Shown piece after piece: positions 24,652-34,022 of a stretch of 64,000 bases of DNA (positions are counted from its first letter, which is position 1; the number at the start of each line of letters is the position of its first letter). Source of the stretch: Rhizobium sp. BK399 (GTDB lineage Bacteria > Pseudomonadota > Alphaproteobacteria > Rhizobiales > Rhizobiaceae); contig NZ_JACIAH010000021.1 in the NCBI RefSeq assembly GCF_014194695.1, forward strand, positions 1 through 64,000. Direction: 5' to 3'. Position numbers and translations under genes: made by a program. Under the pieces are notes generated by a model. The model did not search any database, had not been told where the DNA came from, and was given only the letters and a program-made list of their open reading frames with translations.

Positions 24652-25044
24652 ATGAAGCCGATTGAACATCGTTCGACGCATAACTTCGATGAAGCGTTGG
24701 AGGCGATAAAGATCGCCATCGGCAAAGCAGGGTTGACCATTTTCGCTGAAATCGATCACGCGCAAGCCGCTCGCGAAAACGGGCTGTCGATGCCGGAGAC
24801 ACGCGTTCTCATCTACGGCAACCCGAAAGTCGGGACCCCTTTGATGACGGACGCGCCCTTGACGGCTCTCGACCTACCACTGCGCCTGCTCATCAGGGAG
24901 CTTCCCGGAGACAGGGCCGCGATTGCCTATCATCCCCTTGCGGAGATGTTCGAAGCCCTCGGCGTGAAAGGCCCGGACGCGGCTCGTTTCGACAGCGCCC
25001 AACGGACGATAGCCGAGGCGGGTTGCATTTCGAGCTGTCGCTAA
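24652..25044 (+). CDS. DUF302-family protein
   Basis: A 130-residue cytosolic protein of the DUF302 family: an N-terminal FDEALEAIKIAIGKAGLTIF, FAEIDHAQAARENGL, the characteristic RVLIYGNPKVGTPLM and LPLRLLIRELPGDRAAIAYH. The family has an alpha/beta fold and unknown function, often beside redox or sulfur genes. The start at 24652 follows AGGAGG. The C-terminus ends CISSCR, adding two cysteines that are not part of the core fold. Member of the detoxification-type operon. Confidence 0.85.
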   Translation: MKPIEHRSTHNFDEALEAIKIAIGKAGLTIFAEIDHAQAARENGLSMPETRVLIYGNPKVGTPLMTDAPLTALDLPLRLLIRELPGDRAAIAYHPLAEMFEALGVKGPDAARFDSAQRTIAEAGCISSCR

Positions 25045-25136
25045 TCATCTGACGAATAGGAAAGACCGCGGCCCACCAAAGCGGAATACTCCAGATCAAG
25101 AGGCGACAACGGCGCCTAACGATATTGGAGACCGGA

Positions 25137-25754
25137 ATGCAGCTCTACTACCATCCGCTATCCGGCCACTCGCATCGGGTCAGGCTCTTCCTTACGCTCG
25201 TCAACGAGCCGTTCGAACTCGTCGAGGTGGACATCCGCCGGGGTGAGCAGAAGACGAACGAATTCCTGAAGATGAACAGGTTCGGCCAGGTGCCAGTTCT
25301 CAAGGACGGCGACACCGTTCTCGCGGACTCGAACGCGATCCTGATCTATCTGGCCAAGAAGCTCGGACGGCACGACTGGCTGCCCGAGGATCCGATGGGT
25401 GCGGCGGCAGTTCAGCGCTGGCTCTCGGTCGCAGCAGGCGAGGTGGCATACGGCGTCGCTACGGCACGAAGAATACGGATATCCGGTCCGAAACCTGTCC
25501 CGGACGAAGTGCTGTCGAGATCCTATGCGCTCCTGAAGGTTTTGGACGACGAGCTTGAGACAAGGAATTGGCTCGCGGCGTCCTCGCCGACGCTCGCTGA
25601 TCTGGCCGTGTACGGCTACGTGGCGCGGGCGCCCGAGGGAGGGATCGATCTGACCATCTATCCCAATGTCCAGTCATGGCTGTGCCGGGTCGAGTCTCTC
25701 CCTGGCTTCGTGCCTTTCGCCAAGACCGCAGTCGGCGTAGCTGCGCCCGCTTGA
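25137..25754 (+). CDS. glutathione S-transferase family protein
   Basis: A 205-residue GST. The N-terminal thioredoxin-like domain (1-80) starts MQLYYHPLSGHSHRVRLFLT and includes the glutathione-binding VPVLKDGDTVLADSNAILIY. The C-terminal helical domain includes SSPTLADLAVYGYVA. ATG at 25137 is chosen because GGAG lies 6 bases upstream; a TTG at 25125 overlaps that site. The active-site position contains Ser residues (SGHSH) rather than the Tyr of classical enzymes, as in many bacterial GSTs. Its place between DUF302 and a hydrolase suggests conjugation of an electrophile. Confidence 0.88.
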   Translation: MQLYYHPLSGHSHRVRLFLTLVNEPFELVEVDIRRGEQKTNEFLKMNRFGQVPVLKDGDTVLADSNAILIYLAKKLGRHDWLPEDPMGAAAVQRWLSVAAGEVAYGVATARRIRISGPKPVPDEVLSRSYALLKVLDDELETRNWLAASSPTLADLAVYGYVARAPEGGIDLTIYPNVQSWLCRVESLPGFVPFAKTAVGVAAPA

Positions 25755-25788
25755 GGAAATAGACACCCGCAATTCGGAGGTTCAGCGC

Positions 25789-26763
25789 ATGACATTCAAG
25801 CCGGATGTTTCAATCACCAGACGGGAAGCGGTGATCGCCGGATCGGCAGTCGCGCTCGCTCTTGCACTGCCCGCGACGGCTGCCGAAGCCGCCACAAAAC
25901 AGAAACCATCACCAGCAACGGAGCACAAGTTCATGGGTACTGTGAAAGTGAAGGACGGAACCGAGATCTTCTACAAGGACTGGGGTCCGAAGGATGCGCA
26001 GGTCATCATGTTTCACCATGGCTGGCCACTCAGCAGCGACGACTGGGACAATCAAATGTTGTTTTTCATCGCCCAGGGCTACCGGGTCATCGCACACGAC
26101 CGACGCGGGCATGGCCGCTCTTCCCACAGCCGCACGGGGCACGAGATGGATACGTACGCAGCGGACGTCGCCGAGGTGGTCGAGGCGCTCGATCTCAAGA
26201 ACGCGGTCCACGTCGGTCATTCGACCGGGGGCGGGGAGGTTGTCCACTATGTCGCCCGCGCCAAGCCCGGCCGCGTCAAGAAGGCGGTGATCGTCGCTGC
26301 CGTGCCTCCGGTCATGGTGAAATCGGAGAAGAACCCCGGCGGTCTGCCGATCGAAGTCTTCGACGGCCTCCGGAAGGCGCTCGCCGACAACAGGGCGCAG
26401 TTCTACATCGACGTGCCGACCGGGCCGTTCTACGGCTTCAACAGGCCCAATGCGAAAGTCTCGCAAGGTTTGATCAACAACTGGTGGCACCAGGGCATGA
26501 TGGGCGCCGCAAACGCGCACTACGAGTGTATCAAGGCCTGGTCGGAGACTGACTTCACCGAAGACCTGAAGAAGATCGAGATTCCCGTTCTCGTCATGCA
26601 CGGCACCGATGACCAGGTCGTACCCTACGCCGACGCCGGGCCGCTGTCGGCCAAGCTTCTGAAAAACGCGACGCTGAAGACGTACGAGGGCTATCCGCAC
26701 GGGATGCTTTCGACGAACCCGGACGTCCTGAACCCCGACATCCTTGCCTTCATCAAGGCGTAG
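25789..26763 (+). CDS. Tat-exported alpha/beta hydrolase (non-haem chloroperoxidase-like)
   Basis: A 324-residue hydrolase with a twin-arginine signal (SITRREAVIAGSAVALALAL, cleavage near AEA). The mature part resembles cofactor-free haloperoxidases/esterases: MFHHGWPLSSDDWDNQ, IAHDRRGHGRSS, nucleophile elbow GHSTGGGE, the Asp in MHGTDDQVVPY and the late His in GYPHGM. Such enzymes are serine esterases that can also form peracids. ATG at 25789 follows GGAGG. It ends the seven-gene run; 131 bases later the large hybrid kinase begins. Confidence 0.87.
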   Translation: MTFKPDVSITRREAVIAGSAVALALALPATAAEAATKQKPSPATEHKFMGTVKVKDGTEIFYKDWGPKDAQVIMFHHGWPLSSDDWDNQMLFFIAQGYRVIAHDRRGHGRSSHSRTGHEMDTYAADVAEVVEALDLKNAVHVGHSTGGGEVVHYVARAKPGRVKKAVIVAAVPPVMVKSEKNPGGLPIEVFDGLRKALADNRAQFYIDVPTGPFYGFNRPNAKVSQGLINNWWHQGMMGAANAHYECIKAWSETDFTEDLKKIEIPVLVMHGTDDQVVPYADAGPLSAKLLKNATLKTYEGYPHGMLSTNPDVLNPDILAFIKA

Positions 26764-26894
26764 CCGGAAGCAAGTTGGGAGGCTGGATGTCAGGCCGGCC
26801 TTCTCGACGACCGTCGAACCGCCCACGATGGCGCCCCTGTAAAATTAGTTTAGGATCACGAGCGGCCTCAGCCGTTGGCATACGGAGCTTCGTG

Positions 26895-29800
26895 ATGGAC
26901 CTGTCCCGTTACCAGATGCATTTGCTTCGCGAGGACGCTGTCAGCGCTCTCTATCGAGGCACGGCCAGCGACGGCTGCGCTCCGCTCCTACTGGTCACGG
27001 CCGCTTCTCCGGACACCGTCAGCGAATGCCATCCACGCTTCGAATACGTGCTGTCTCTCGCCGACCGCCTCGATGAAAAGTGGGCGGCAACTCCTCTGTC
27101 ACTGGAACGTTACGATGGCCGGGAGTTCCTGGTGCTGCAGGACCAGGGCGGGCTGCCGCTGACTGCTGAATTAGGCCGTCCATTCGAGCTGGGCCGATTT
27201 CTTGCCGTGGCCACGAACGCAGCAGCAGCGGTGAGACAGGTTCACGAACGGGGCCTGATCCACAAGGATCTTCGCCCAGACCGCTTTCTTGCAGATGATT
27301 TGGGAGCGGTTCGGCTGCTCGGCTTTGGAAAGGCGGGCTCCCAGACGAGTGTGCCCGAGCTGCCCGCCACAGCGCGTGGCATGGCGGACTCGCTGCCATA
27401 TGTGTCCCCCGAACAGACGGGGCGAATGAAGGAGCCCGTTGACGAGCGGAGCGATCTCTATTCTCTTGGCATCGTCTTCTATCAGATGCTCACGGGCGAA
27501 CTTCCGTTCATGGCGGTGGACGCAATGGAATGGATCCATTCCCACGTCGCCCGCCGACCAATACCTCCGAGGGAGCGGCACGATGCCATTCCGCCTGTCG
27601 TCCAGTCGATCGTACTCAAGCTCCTCAGCAAGAACCCCGGCGACCGCTATCAGACGGCTGCGGGCCTCGAAAGCGATCTCAGGCGGTGTCTCGGCAGTTT
27701 TGCTTCGACGGGACGCGTCGAGGAGTTCGACGTGGCAACAGCAGACGCCCTGCGGCATCTCCAGGTTCCGGACAAGCTCTATGGCCGCTCTGTGGAGATA
27801 CGCACTCTTTGCGAGTCGTTCGAGGTCGCCAGATCGCCGGGCGGAAAGGCTGTAGCTCTCGTCTCCGGTCCCGCAGGCGTCGGGAAGTCGTCGCTTATTC
27901 GAGAACTGCGCAAGTCGATCCCGTTCAGCGGATGCTTGTTTGCAGCCGGGAAGTTCGACCAGTACACGCGCGACATCCCCTACGCCACGATAGCGCAGGC
28001 CTTCCGCGGACTTGTACGTCAGATCCTCGGCGCGGGCGAGGCGGAGCTGGGGCGCTGGCGGTTGGCGCTGAGCGAGGCCCTCGGTCCGAACGCGCAATTG
28101 ATGATCAACCTCATTCCGGAACTTGCGCTGGTGATCGGCGAGCAGCCTCCGGCTCCCGACATGGCGCCCCACGAAGCGAAGTCCCGCTTCAATCTCGTCT
28201 TCAGCCGTTTTATTCAGGTGTTTGCGCGGCCGGACAATCCGCTCGTCCTGTTCATAGACGACCTGCAATGGCTGGACATTCCCACGCTTGATCTGCTCGC
28301 AAGGATCGCCGTGGACGAGGACGTCGCAAATCTCATGCTCATTTGCGCCTACCGCGACGACGAGGTGCCTCGCGGGCATCCGCTGAACGATGCGCGCGAT
28401 GCCTTCAGGGCCGGAAGCTGCCGTTATGACGAACTGCGTCTTGGCCCGCTGGACGAGGGCGAAGTCAGACACCTTCTGGCCGACATGCTTGGGAACGATG
28501 TCCCGTCGGTCGCGCGGCTGGCGAAGCTCGTGCAACAGAAGACGGGCGGAAACCCGTTCTTTGTTCTTCATTTCATAGAAGCCCTCGATCTCGAAGGAGC
28601 GCTCTCCTACGACCACGAGACCACGAAATGGAGATGGGACGAGAACAGGATCCGCGCGACGAAGATCACCGACAACGTCGCAGATCTCGTGGTCTCCAAG
28701 CTGGGCAGGCTTCCGCTCCGCGCGCTCGAGATGGTCAAGCTGATGGCATGTCTCGGGAACGGCACTTCTGCGACTATCCTTTCGCTGATCACAGCCAAGC
28801 CGAGGCAGGAGGTCGTCGGCATTCTGTGGGAGGCCGTCGAAGGGGGACTGCTGCTGCGCTCCGACGACGACTTCGTGCTTGTGCACGACAGGGTCCAGGA
28901 AGCCGCATACCGCATGGTGTCGGAGGCTGAGAGGCCGGAGATTCATTTTCGGATCGGCTCCGCGCTGATGGAAAAGCTGCCGCCGGGCGCGCTGAAGAAG
29001 CATATCTTCGAGGTGGCTGACCAACTCGGGCGCGGCCTCGACCAGGCGGTCGATCCCCACAGACTCGAGAGGATCGCCGAACTTTTCCTCGAAGCTGGCA
29101 GGCGCGCCAAGGCATCTGTCGCATACCGTTCCGCCCTCAAATATCTCAAGACGGGCCTGAGCCTGATCGAGAAGGCTGGATGGGAGCGGTACTCAATTAG
29201 ATTTCCACTCGAACTCGAGAGTGCCGAGTGCGAGTATCTGTCAGGCGAGAACGAGGTCGCGGAAGCCCATCTCGTTCATCTCGCGGCAAAGGCGGAGGAC
29301 GCGGTTGATCGCGGCGCCGTGGTCGGCCTACGGTCATCCCTCTATCTGACGCTCGGAGACCAGGACAAGGCGGTGGAGGTGGCGCTCGAGTACCTGCGCG
29401 ACTTCGGGATCGAGTGGTCCGCTAATCCGAGCGACGCCGAGGTTCGCGCGGGCATCGACGATCTGTACGAGCGGCTAGCGGGACGATCCATCGATCAGCT
29501 CGTTCACCTTCCGCGGATGGAGGACCGCGACTGGCTCGCCGCGATGGAGGTACTCGCGTACACGATCCTCCCCGCCATCGTCACGGACGGAAATCTCGAG
29601 GAACTGATCTACCTGCAGATGGTGTCGCTCAGCCTCCGCCACGGCAACTGCGACGCTTCCTGCTATGCCTACGTCTCGGTCATCATTCCGCTTGGTCTGC
29701 GATCGGGCGACTACGCGTCCGGCGGACAGTTCGGCAGGCTGGGGCTGGAGCTTGTCGAGCGTCATGGAATGGATCGCTTCAAGGCCCGCGTCTACGCCTG

Positions 29801-32360
29801 CTACGGCTGCTTTTGCGTGCCCTGGACCCAGCATCTATCGATCTCGGAGAAGTACTCCCGCCAGGCAATAGCGACAGCGGTTGCCGGGGCAGACCTGGTC
29901 TTCAGCGTTGCGCCTGGGGAGGCGCTGGTTGCGCATCTTCTTATCCGCGGTGTCGATCTGGAAGCGGCTCAACGGGACGCGCAACAGTTCTTGGAAGCTG
30001 CCAGTAAAACCGGATTTTCGCTGGCGGCCGACGCGGCTGCAGGACAGCTCCTCCATATCCGGGAACTGCGTGACATTGAAGAGCCTGATCCCGCCCTCCC
30101 GGTCCGCGAGGCATTTGAAACCTATCTGGTCGAAGCAGGGGAGCGCCTGAAGCTCGTCCTAGCATGGTACTGGATCCAGAGGATCGTGGCGCGCTATCTG
30201 GCGGGAGACTACATCGGCGCACTGGCGGCATCGCGGGAGGCAGCTTCCAACAGAAGTGCGAAGTCGTTCGTCGAAATCGCAGAGTTCCACTTCTACAGCG
30301 CTCTCGCACACGCGGCGGCCGCTTCTCGATCCGACGACATGGGTCGCGGCGCGCACGTCGAGGCATTGCGGCTTCACCAGCTCCATGTCGACATCTGGGC
30401 CAAGAGCAGTCCCGAGAACTTCGGCAATCGGGCCTTCCTGCTTTCGGCGGAGATGGCACGGCTGGAAAACAGGTCGATCGACGCCCTCGAACTTTATGAG
30501 AAGGCGATCGCTTCGGCCCGGCAGCACGGCTTCGTCCAGAACGAGGGGATCGCAAGCGAACTCGCAGGGCGCTTCTCAGGCTCGCTCGGGTTGAAATCGA
30601 CCGCCGAAAGCTTCCTGAAGAACTCCAGAGCGTGCTTCTCGGCATGGGGTGCGACTGCGATCGTCAGGAGGCTGGACGAAGAGAACCCAGGGATAGGGAG
30701 CGAGTCCAACGCGATAGCGAAGTCCGAAGATCACCCTCTGGAAATGGCGGCGGTCGTTGCGATGTCTCAGGCGGTGTCCGGAGAGATCGTTTTGGATCGC
30801 TTGATAGAACGCCTGATGGTGACCGTCGTGGAGCATTCCGGCGCAGTCAGGGGATTGCTGCTGCTGCCGAAGGACGGCGAAATGCAGATCGTCTCCGAGG
30901 CCGTGACCTATGACGACGGCATATCGGTAAAGCTCAACACGTTCGAGCGAAGGCTGCCGGAGACGGTTCTGGCCTACGTGACCAGGACGCAGGATGTCGT
31001 GATCCTGGATGGCGTCGGCAACGAGCATCCGTTCGCCGAAGACCCTTACGTGCGTGAGGTACCATCGACATCCATCCTCTGTCTTCCGATCGTCAAGCAG
31101 CAGCAACTTGTCGGCGTCCTCTATCTCGAGAACGGCTTGTCCACCAACCTGTTCAAGCAGGCTCAGGTTGCGGTCCTCCAGTTGCTGGCCTCACAGGCGG
31201 CGATCTCCCTGGAGAACGCTGCCCTCTACCAGGCCTCCAAGGACACCCAGGAGAAGGCCCGGCAAGCCGCCGAGGAGCTTCGGCTCGCCTACGACATGAT
31301 CCCGGCGCTGGCCTGGAACAGCGATATCGACGGCACGCTTTTGAGCTTCAACAAACGTTGGCACGACTTCACCGGGCTTACGCTTGAAGAATCCCTCGGT
31401 AACGGATGGATGCGGGCCATTCATCCAGACGACCTCGACAAGGTCGTTGCGAAATGGATCGAGGTGCTCGGTGTGGGCGAGGCGGGTGAGGTTGAGGCGC
31501 GGATGATCCGCATGGATGGCGTCGCCCGTTCGTTCCTGATACGCGCGACACCAATGCGTGACCAGCAAGGAGCGATCATCAAATGGTACGGCACCAACAT
31601 CGATATCGACGACCTGAAACGGATGGAGGAAGCACAGCAGCATCTCTCGCGTGCCGCAAGGCTGACCGCGCTCGGCGAGTTGACGGCTTCCATCGCGCAT
31701 GAAGTCAACCAGCCGCTAATGGCCATCGTGATGAACGCGGCGACCTGCCTGAAATGGCTGAGCGAAGGCCAGCTGGAAATCGAGGAGGCCCGTCAGGCGG
31801 CCGAGCGCATCATTCGTGACAGCCACCGCGCCGGAGACGTCATCGCCAGCATCAGGGCACTCGCGCGAAAGGCGCCGCTCTCGATGGAGGCTGTCGACAT
31901 CAACGGCATGATCGACGGCGTGATCGTGCTGACGCGTGGCGAATTGCAGCGGCACGGCATATCCCTGGCGACGGATCTCGATCCCGATGTGGTGTCTGTG
32001 GTGGGAGACCGCATCCAGCTGCAGCAGGTCGTTCTCAACCTTATCCTTAACGCAGCCGAGGCGATGGGATCGGCAACGGATGGGCCGCGCAGCCTGCATC
32101 TTCGAAGCGAACGGCTGGAGGACGGCAAGATCATGGTATCGGTGACGGACAGCGGTCCGGGTGTCGACCCGTCACGTCGAGACGAGATTTTCGACGCCTT
32201 CTTCACGACGAAGACAGCGGGCCTCGGAATGGGTCTGTCGATCTGCCGCTCGATCGTCGAGGCCCATGGCGGCACGCTGTGGGTGAGGGCGAACGAGCCG
32301 ACAGGAAGCGTCTTCTCCTTCACCTTGAAAGGAGGCGCTGTCGTCCGGACGGCTCCGTAG
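26895..32360 (+). CDS. giant hybrid sensor: kinase-like domain, AAA ATPase, GAF, PAS, histidine kinase
   Basis: An 1821-residue protein. Residues 1-275 form a Ser/Thr-kinase-like domain. Then come an AAA/STAND ATPase (Walker A GPAGVGKSS near 325, Walker B PLVLFIDDLQWLD near 450), a long helical repeat region (about 720-1270), GAF (about 1310-1455), PAS (about 1475-1590), HisKA with H1602 (SIAHEVNQPL) and HATPase_c (DSGPGVDP, GLGMGLSIC). In the kinase-like domain the catalytic loop reads HKDLRPDRF (near 123), so the metal-binding Asn is replaced, and DFG reads GFG (near 143); it is probably catalytically dead. ATG at 26895 follows CGGAG. No dedicated regulator is adjacent; the FixJ-like proteins at 13955 and 14612 are candidates. 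Confidence 0.88.
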   Translation: MDLSRYQMHLLREDAVSALYRGTASDGCAPLLLVTAASPDTVSECHPRFEYVLSLADRLDEKWAATPLSLERYDGREFLVLQDQGGLPLTAELGRPFELGRFLAVATNAAAAVRQVHERGLIHKDLRPDRFLADDLGAVRLLGFGKAGSQTSVPELPATARGMADSLPYVSPEQTGRMKEPVDERSDLYSLGIVFYQMLTGELPFMAVDAMEWIHSHVARRPIPPRERHDAIPPVVQSIVLKLLSKNPGDRYQTAAGLESDLRRCLGSFASTGRVEEFDVATADALRHLQVPDKLYGRSVEIRTLCESFEVARSPGGKAVALVSGPAGVGKSSLIRELRKSIPFSGCLFAAGKFDQYTRDIPYATIAQAFRGLVRQILGAGEAELGRWRLALSEALGPNAQLMINLIPELALVIGEQPPAPDMAPHEAKSRFNLVFSRFIQVFARPDNPLVLFIDDLQWLDIPTLDLLARIAVDEDVANLMLICAYRDDEVPRGHPLNDARDAFRAGSCRYDELRLGPLDEGEVRHLLADMLGNDVPSVARLAKLVQQKTGGNPFFVLHFIEALDLEGALSYDHETTKWRWDENRIRATKITDNVADLVVSKLGRLPLRALEMVKLMACLGNGTSATILSLITAKPRQEVVGILWEAVEGGLLLRSDDDFVLVHDRVQEAAYRMVSEAERPEIHFRIGSALMEKLPPGALKKHIFEVADQLGRGLDQAVDPHRLERIAELFLEAGRRAKASVAYRSALKYLKTGLSLIEKAGWERYSIRFPLELESAECEYLSGENEVAEAHLVHLAAKAEDAVDRGAVVGLRSSLYLTLGDQDKAVEVALEYLRDFGIEWSANPSDAEVRAGIDDLYERLAGRSIDQLVHLPRMEDRDWLAAMEVLAYTILPAIVTDGNLEELIYLQMVSLSLRHGNCDASCYAYVSVIIPLGLRSGDYASGGQFGRLGLELVERHGMDRFKARVYACYGCFCVPWTQHLSISEKYSRQAIATAVAGADLVFSVAPGEALVAHLLIRGVDLEAAQRDAQQFLEAASKTGFSLAADAAAGQLLHIRELRDIEEPDPALPVREAFETYLVEAGERLKLVLAWYWIQRIVARYLAGDYIGALAASREAASNRSAKSFVEIAEFHFYSALAHAAAASRSDDMGRGAHVEALRLHQLHVDIWAKSSPENFGNRAFLLSAEMARLENRSIDALELYEKAIASARQHGFVQNEGIASELAGRFSGSLGLKSTAESFLKNSRACFSAWGATAIVRRLDEENPGIGSESNAIAKSEDHPLEMAAVVAMSQAVSGEIVLDRLIERLMVTVVEHSGAVRGLLLLPKDGEMQIVSEAVTYDDGISVKLNTFERRLPETVLAYVTRTQDVVILDGVGNEHPFAEDPYVREVPSTSILCLPIVKQQQLVGVLYLENGLSTNLFKQAQVAVLQLLASQAAISLENAALYQASKDTQEKARQAAEELRLAYDMIPALAWNSDIDGTLLSFNKRWHDFTGLTLEESLGNGWMRAIHPDDLDKVVAKWIEVLGVGEAGEVEARMIRMDGVARSFLIRATPMRDQQGAIIKWYGTNIDIDDLKRMEEAQQHLSRAARLTALGELTASIAHEVNQPLMAIVMNAATCLKWLSEGQLEIEEARQAAERIIRDSHRAGDVIASIRALARKAPLSMEAVDINGMIDGVIVLTRGELQRHGISLATDLDPDVVSVVGDRIQLQQVVLNLILNAAEAMGSATDGPRSLHLRSERLEDGKIMVSVTDSGPGVDPSRRDEIFDAFFTTKTAGLGMGLSICRSIVEAHGGTLWVRANEPTGSVFSFTLKGGAVVRTAP

Positions 32361-32363
32361 GGT

Positions 32364-32747
32364 CTATTGACCAGGCGGTGTCGGTTCTGCGGGATGTATA
32401 ATTCCGGCGAACTGGACCTGTTCTCGTTCGCTGCCACGGAAGCAGCGGCCCCAGGACTCTACAGGACGGTAGATGTCGAGCGCTCCCCTGACCCGGTAGG
32501 TGGCGTGGTAGCGGCCGCATGAGGTGATGGCGGTGTGTATTGCGAGCGCGACATTGGCCAGGTCGTCGGGATGGATGCGCTCGAGATAGGCGCACATCTT
32601 CTGCCCGCTGATCGCGCTTTCGGCAGGCAAGCCGTAGAGAAGTGCGACCGCGCTGTCGGCGAACATCACATCCGCGCTGACGTTCCAAGTGAAAATTCCT
32701 GCCTCCTCGACTTCGAGCGGGCCGAAGGACTGCAGATCAAAAATCAT
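32364..32747 (-). CDS. PAS-domain protein (127 aa)
   Basis: A small protein made almost wholly of one PAS domain: an N-terminal IFTWNVSADVMFADSAVALL, the linker IHPDDLANVALAIHTAI and the C-terminal strands YHATYRVRGALDIYRPVES and VQFAGIIHP. No output domain is present. ATG at 32747 is preceded by GGAG at 6 bases; the longer frame from 32837 lacks a start signal. It converges on the large hybrid kinase with 3 bases between stop codons. It could bind a ligand and act on another kinase, but nothing in the sequence proves a partner. Confidence 0.78.
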   Translation of the reverse strand: MIFDLQSFGPLEVEEAGIFTWNVSADVMFADSAVALLYGLPAESAISGQKMCAYLERIHPDDLANVALAIHTAITSCGRYHATYRVRGALDIYRPVESWGRCFRGSEREQVQFAGIIHPAEPTPPGQ

Positions 32748-33138
32748 GGACGGCTCCGATCCTTGGAGTTTGCCGAATTGGTACCGCCGCGCCACGGTTT
32801 CTGCAACCTGAAGGCGGTCTATCGCTCTATTTCTCACAAGAACTCACAAATACGACAACGCTCCCCTTTAAGGGAATATTTGGACAGAGCGAAAGCACGG
32901 GAGGGATCGCATCCAAATTTGGCGTCTGACGAGCGTTTGACGCGCGATTTTCCTGCGTTGTCACCTAAGGTCGGCCCCACAGGCTTGCCTTCCCAATGCG
33001 CGATGCATGGTTGAATATTACAGAGAGTGTCTGGCGAAAACGCCCCTCAACTCACAGGAACATACTCGCCAATGCGACGGTGCGGGAACACCCTGTCATC
33101 GCCGCGGCCAGTCGTCCGACGGCGTTGAGGAGGCTTTA
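32748..33138. other. intergenic region between divergent genes
   Basis: About 390 bases between the PAS-protein gene (minus) and a metallo-beta-lactamase gene (plus). No gene is recognised; a 10-base palindrome CCAAATTTGG is present at 32913-32922 and occurs again at 37722-37731. Confidence 0.5.
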
Positions 33139-34017
33139 ATGAATCCGGACCGTGCACACCTTCCGTCGGAAGTCTTCTCGCGGGGCTTTCACAATCTCCG
33201 TCATGGCCAGTTCGACATCACCGTGCTGAGCGACGGCTACATCACGCTTCCGTGGGACATCCTGATGCCGGAAGCGTCATCCGACGAGCGTGGAACGATC
33301 CTCGGGCGGCTCGGAGGCGATGCGGACAGCGCGCCCCTTCAGACCAACGTCCCGCTGATCCGCCACGGCGTCGATATCATGCTCGTGGACACGGGCGCGG
33401 GATCGAACTTTCAGCCTAGCGATGGACGCCTTGCGGAAAACCTGGCGTTTATTGGCGTTGACTTCGAATCCGTCACCAAGGTGATCTTTACCCACGCTCA
33501 TCCCGATCATTCGGGCGGGACGACGAGATCCGATGGCTCGCTGATGTTTCCCAACGCCCACTACTACGTCAGTGAGGCCGAATGGTCGTTTTGGACCGAT
33601 CCCGACTACGAGACGGCGATGCCAAAGCCCCTGCATGAGTTCGCCCGAGGGGCGCAGCGGGATCTGGTCGCCGTTAAGGACAGGCTTACTCTGGTCAAGC
33701 CGGGAGACGAGGTCGTACCGGGCATGAGCGTGGTGAGCACTCGGGGACATACGCCCGGACACATTTCGCTGGAACTCGCAGGCGATGGAAATCTCCTCAT
33801 CTCTGGCGATGTCATTCCGAACAACGTCGTTTCCTTCGAGAACCCGAGATGGCACTTCGGCTTCGATACTGAGCCGGACATCGCCCTAAAGAATAGGGCT
33901 TCGCTGCTCGACAAGGCGGCAAACGAAAAGCTTCGCATGCTCGGCTACCACTGGACCTATCCGGGCGTTGGCTACGTGGAGCGGGCGGGGACTGCATTCA
34001 GGTTCGTGGAGGGCTGA
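33139..34017 (+). CDS. metallo-beta-lactamase fold hydrolase (cytoplasmic)
   Basis: A 292-residue hydrolase of the lactonase-like MBL group. Zinc ligands appear in THAHPDHSGG, the later GHTPGH and LISGDVI; further conserved parts are VDTGAGSNFQ and SEAEWSFW. No signal peptide is seen, unlike the MBL protein at 22076. ATG at 33139 is chosen because GAGGAGG lies 6 bases upstream; the track from 33007 has no family sequence. The next gene (TehA-like transporter) starts 5 bases after the stop, so the two are co-transcribed. Substrate unknown; N-acyl lactone or ester hydrolysis is possible. Confidence 0.87.
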   Translation: MNPDRAHLPSEVFSRGFHNLRHGQFDITVLSDGYITLPWDILMPEASSDERGTILGRLGGDADSAPLQTNVPLIRHGVDIMLVDTGAGSNFQPSDGRLAENLAFIGVDFESVTKVIFTHAHPDHSGGTTRSDGSLMFPNAHYYVSEAEWSFWTDPDYETAMPKPLHEFARGAQRDLVAVKDRLTLVKPGDEVVPGMSVVSTRGHTPGHISLELAGDGNLLISGDVIPNNVVSFENPRWHFGFDTEPDIALKNRASLLDKAANEKLRMLGYHWTYPGVGYVERAGTAFRFVEG

Positions 34018-34022
34018 CGCCA

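Noticed and set aside
27171..29060. 629-codon open frame on the minus strand
   Set aside because: It lies wholly antisense to the giant hybrid kinase, whose domains are unmistakable. Long antisense frames are expected in GC-rich DNA.
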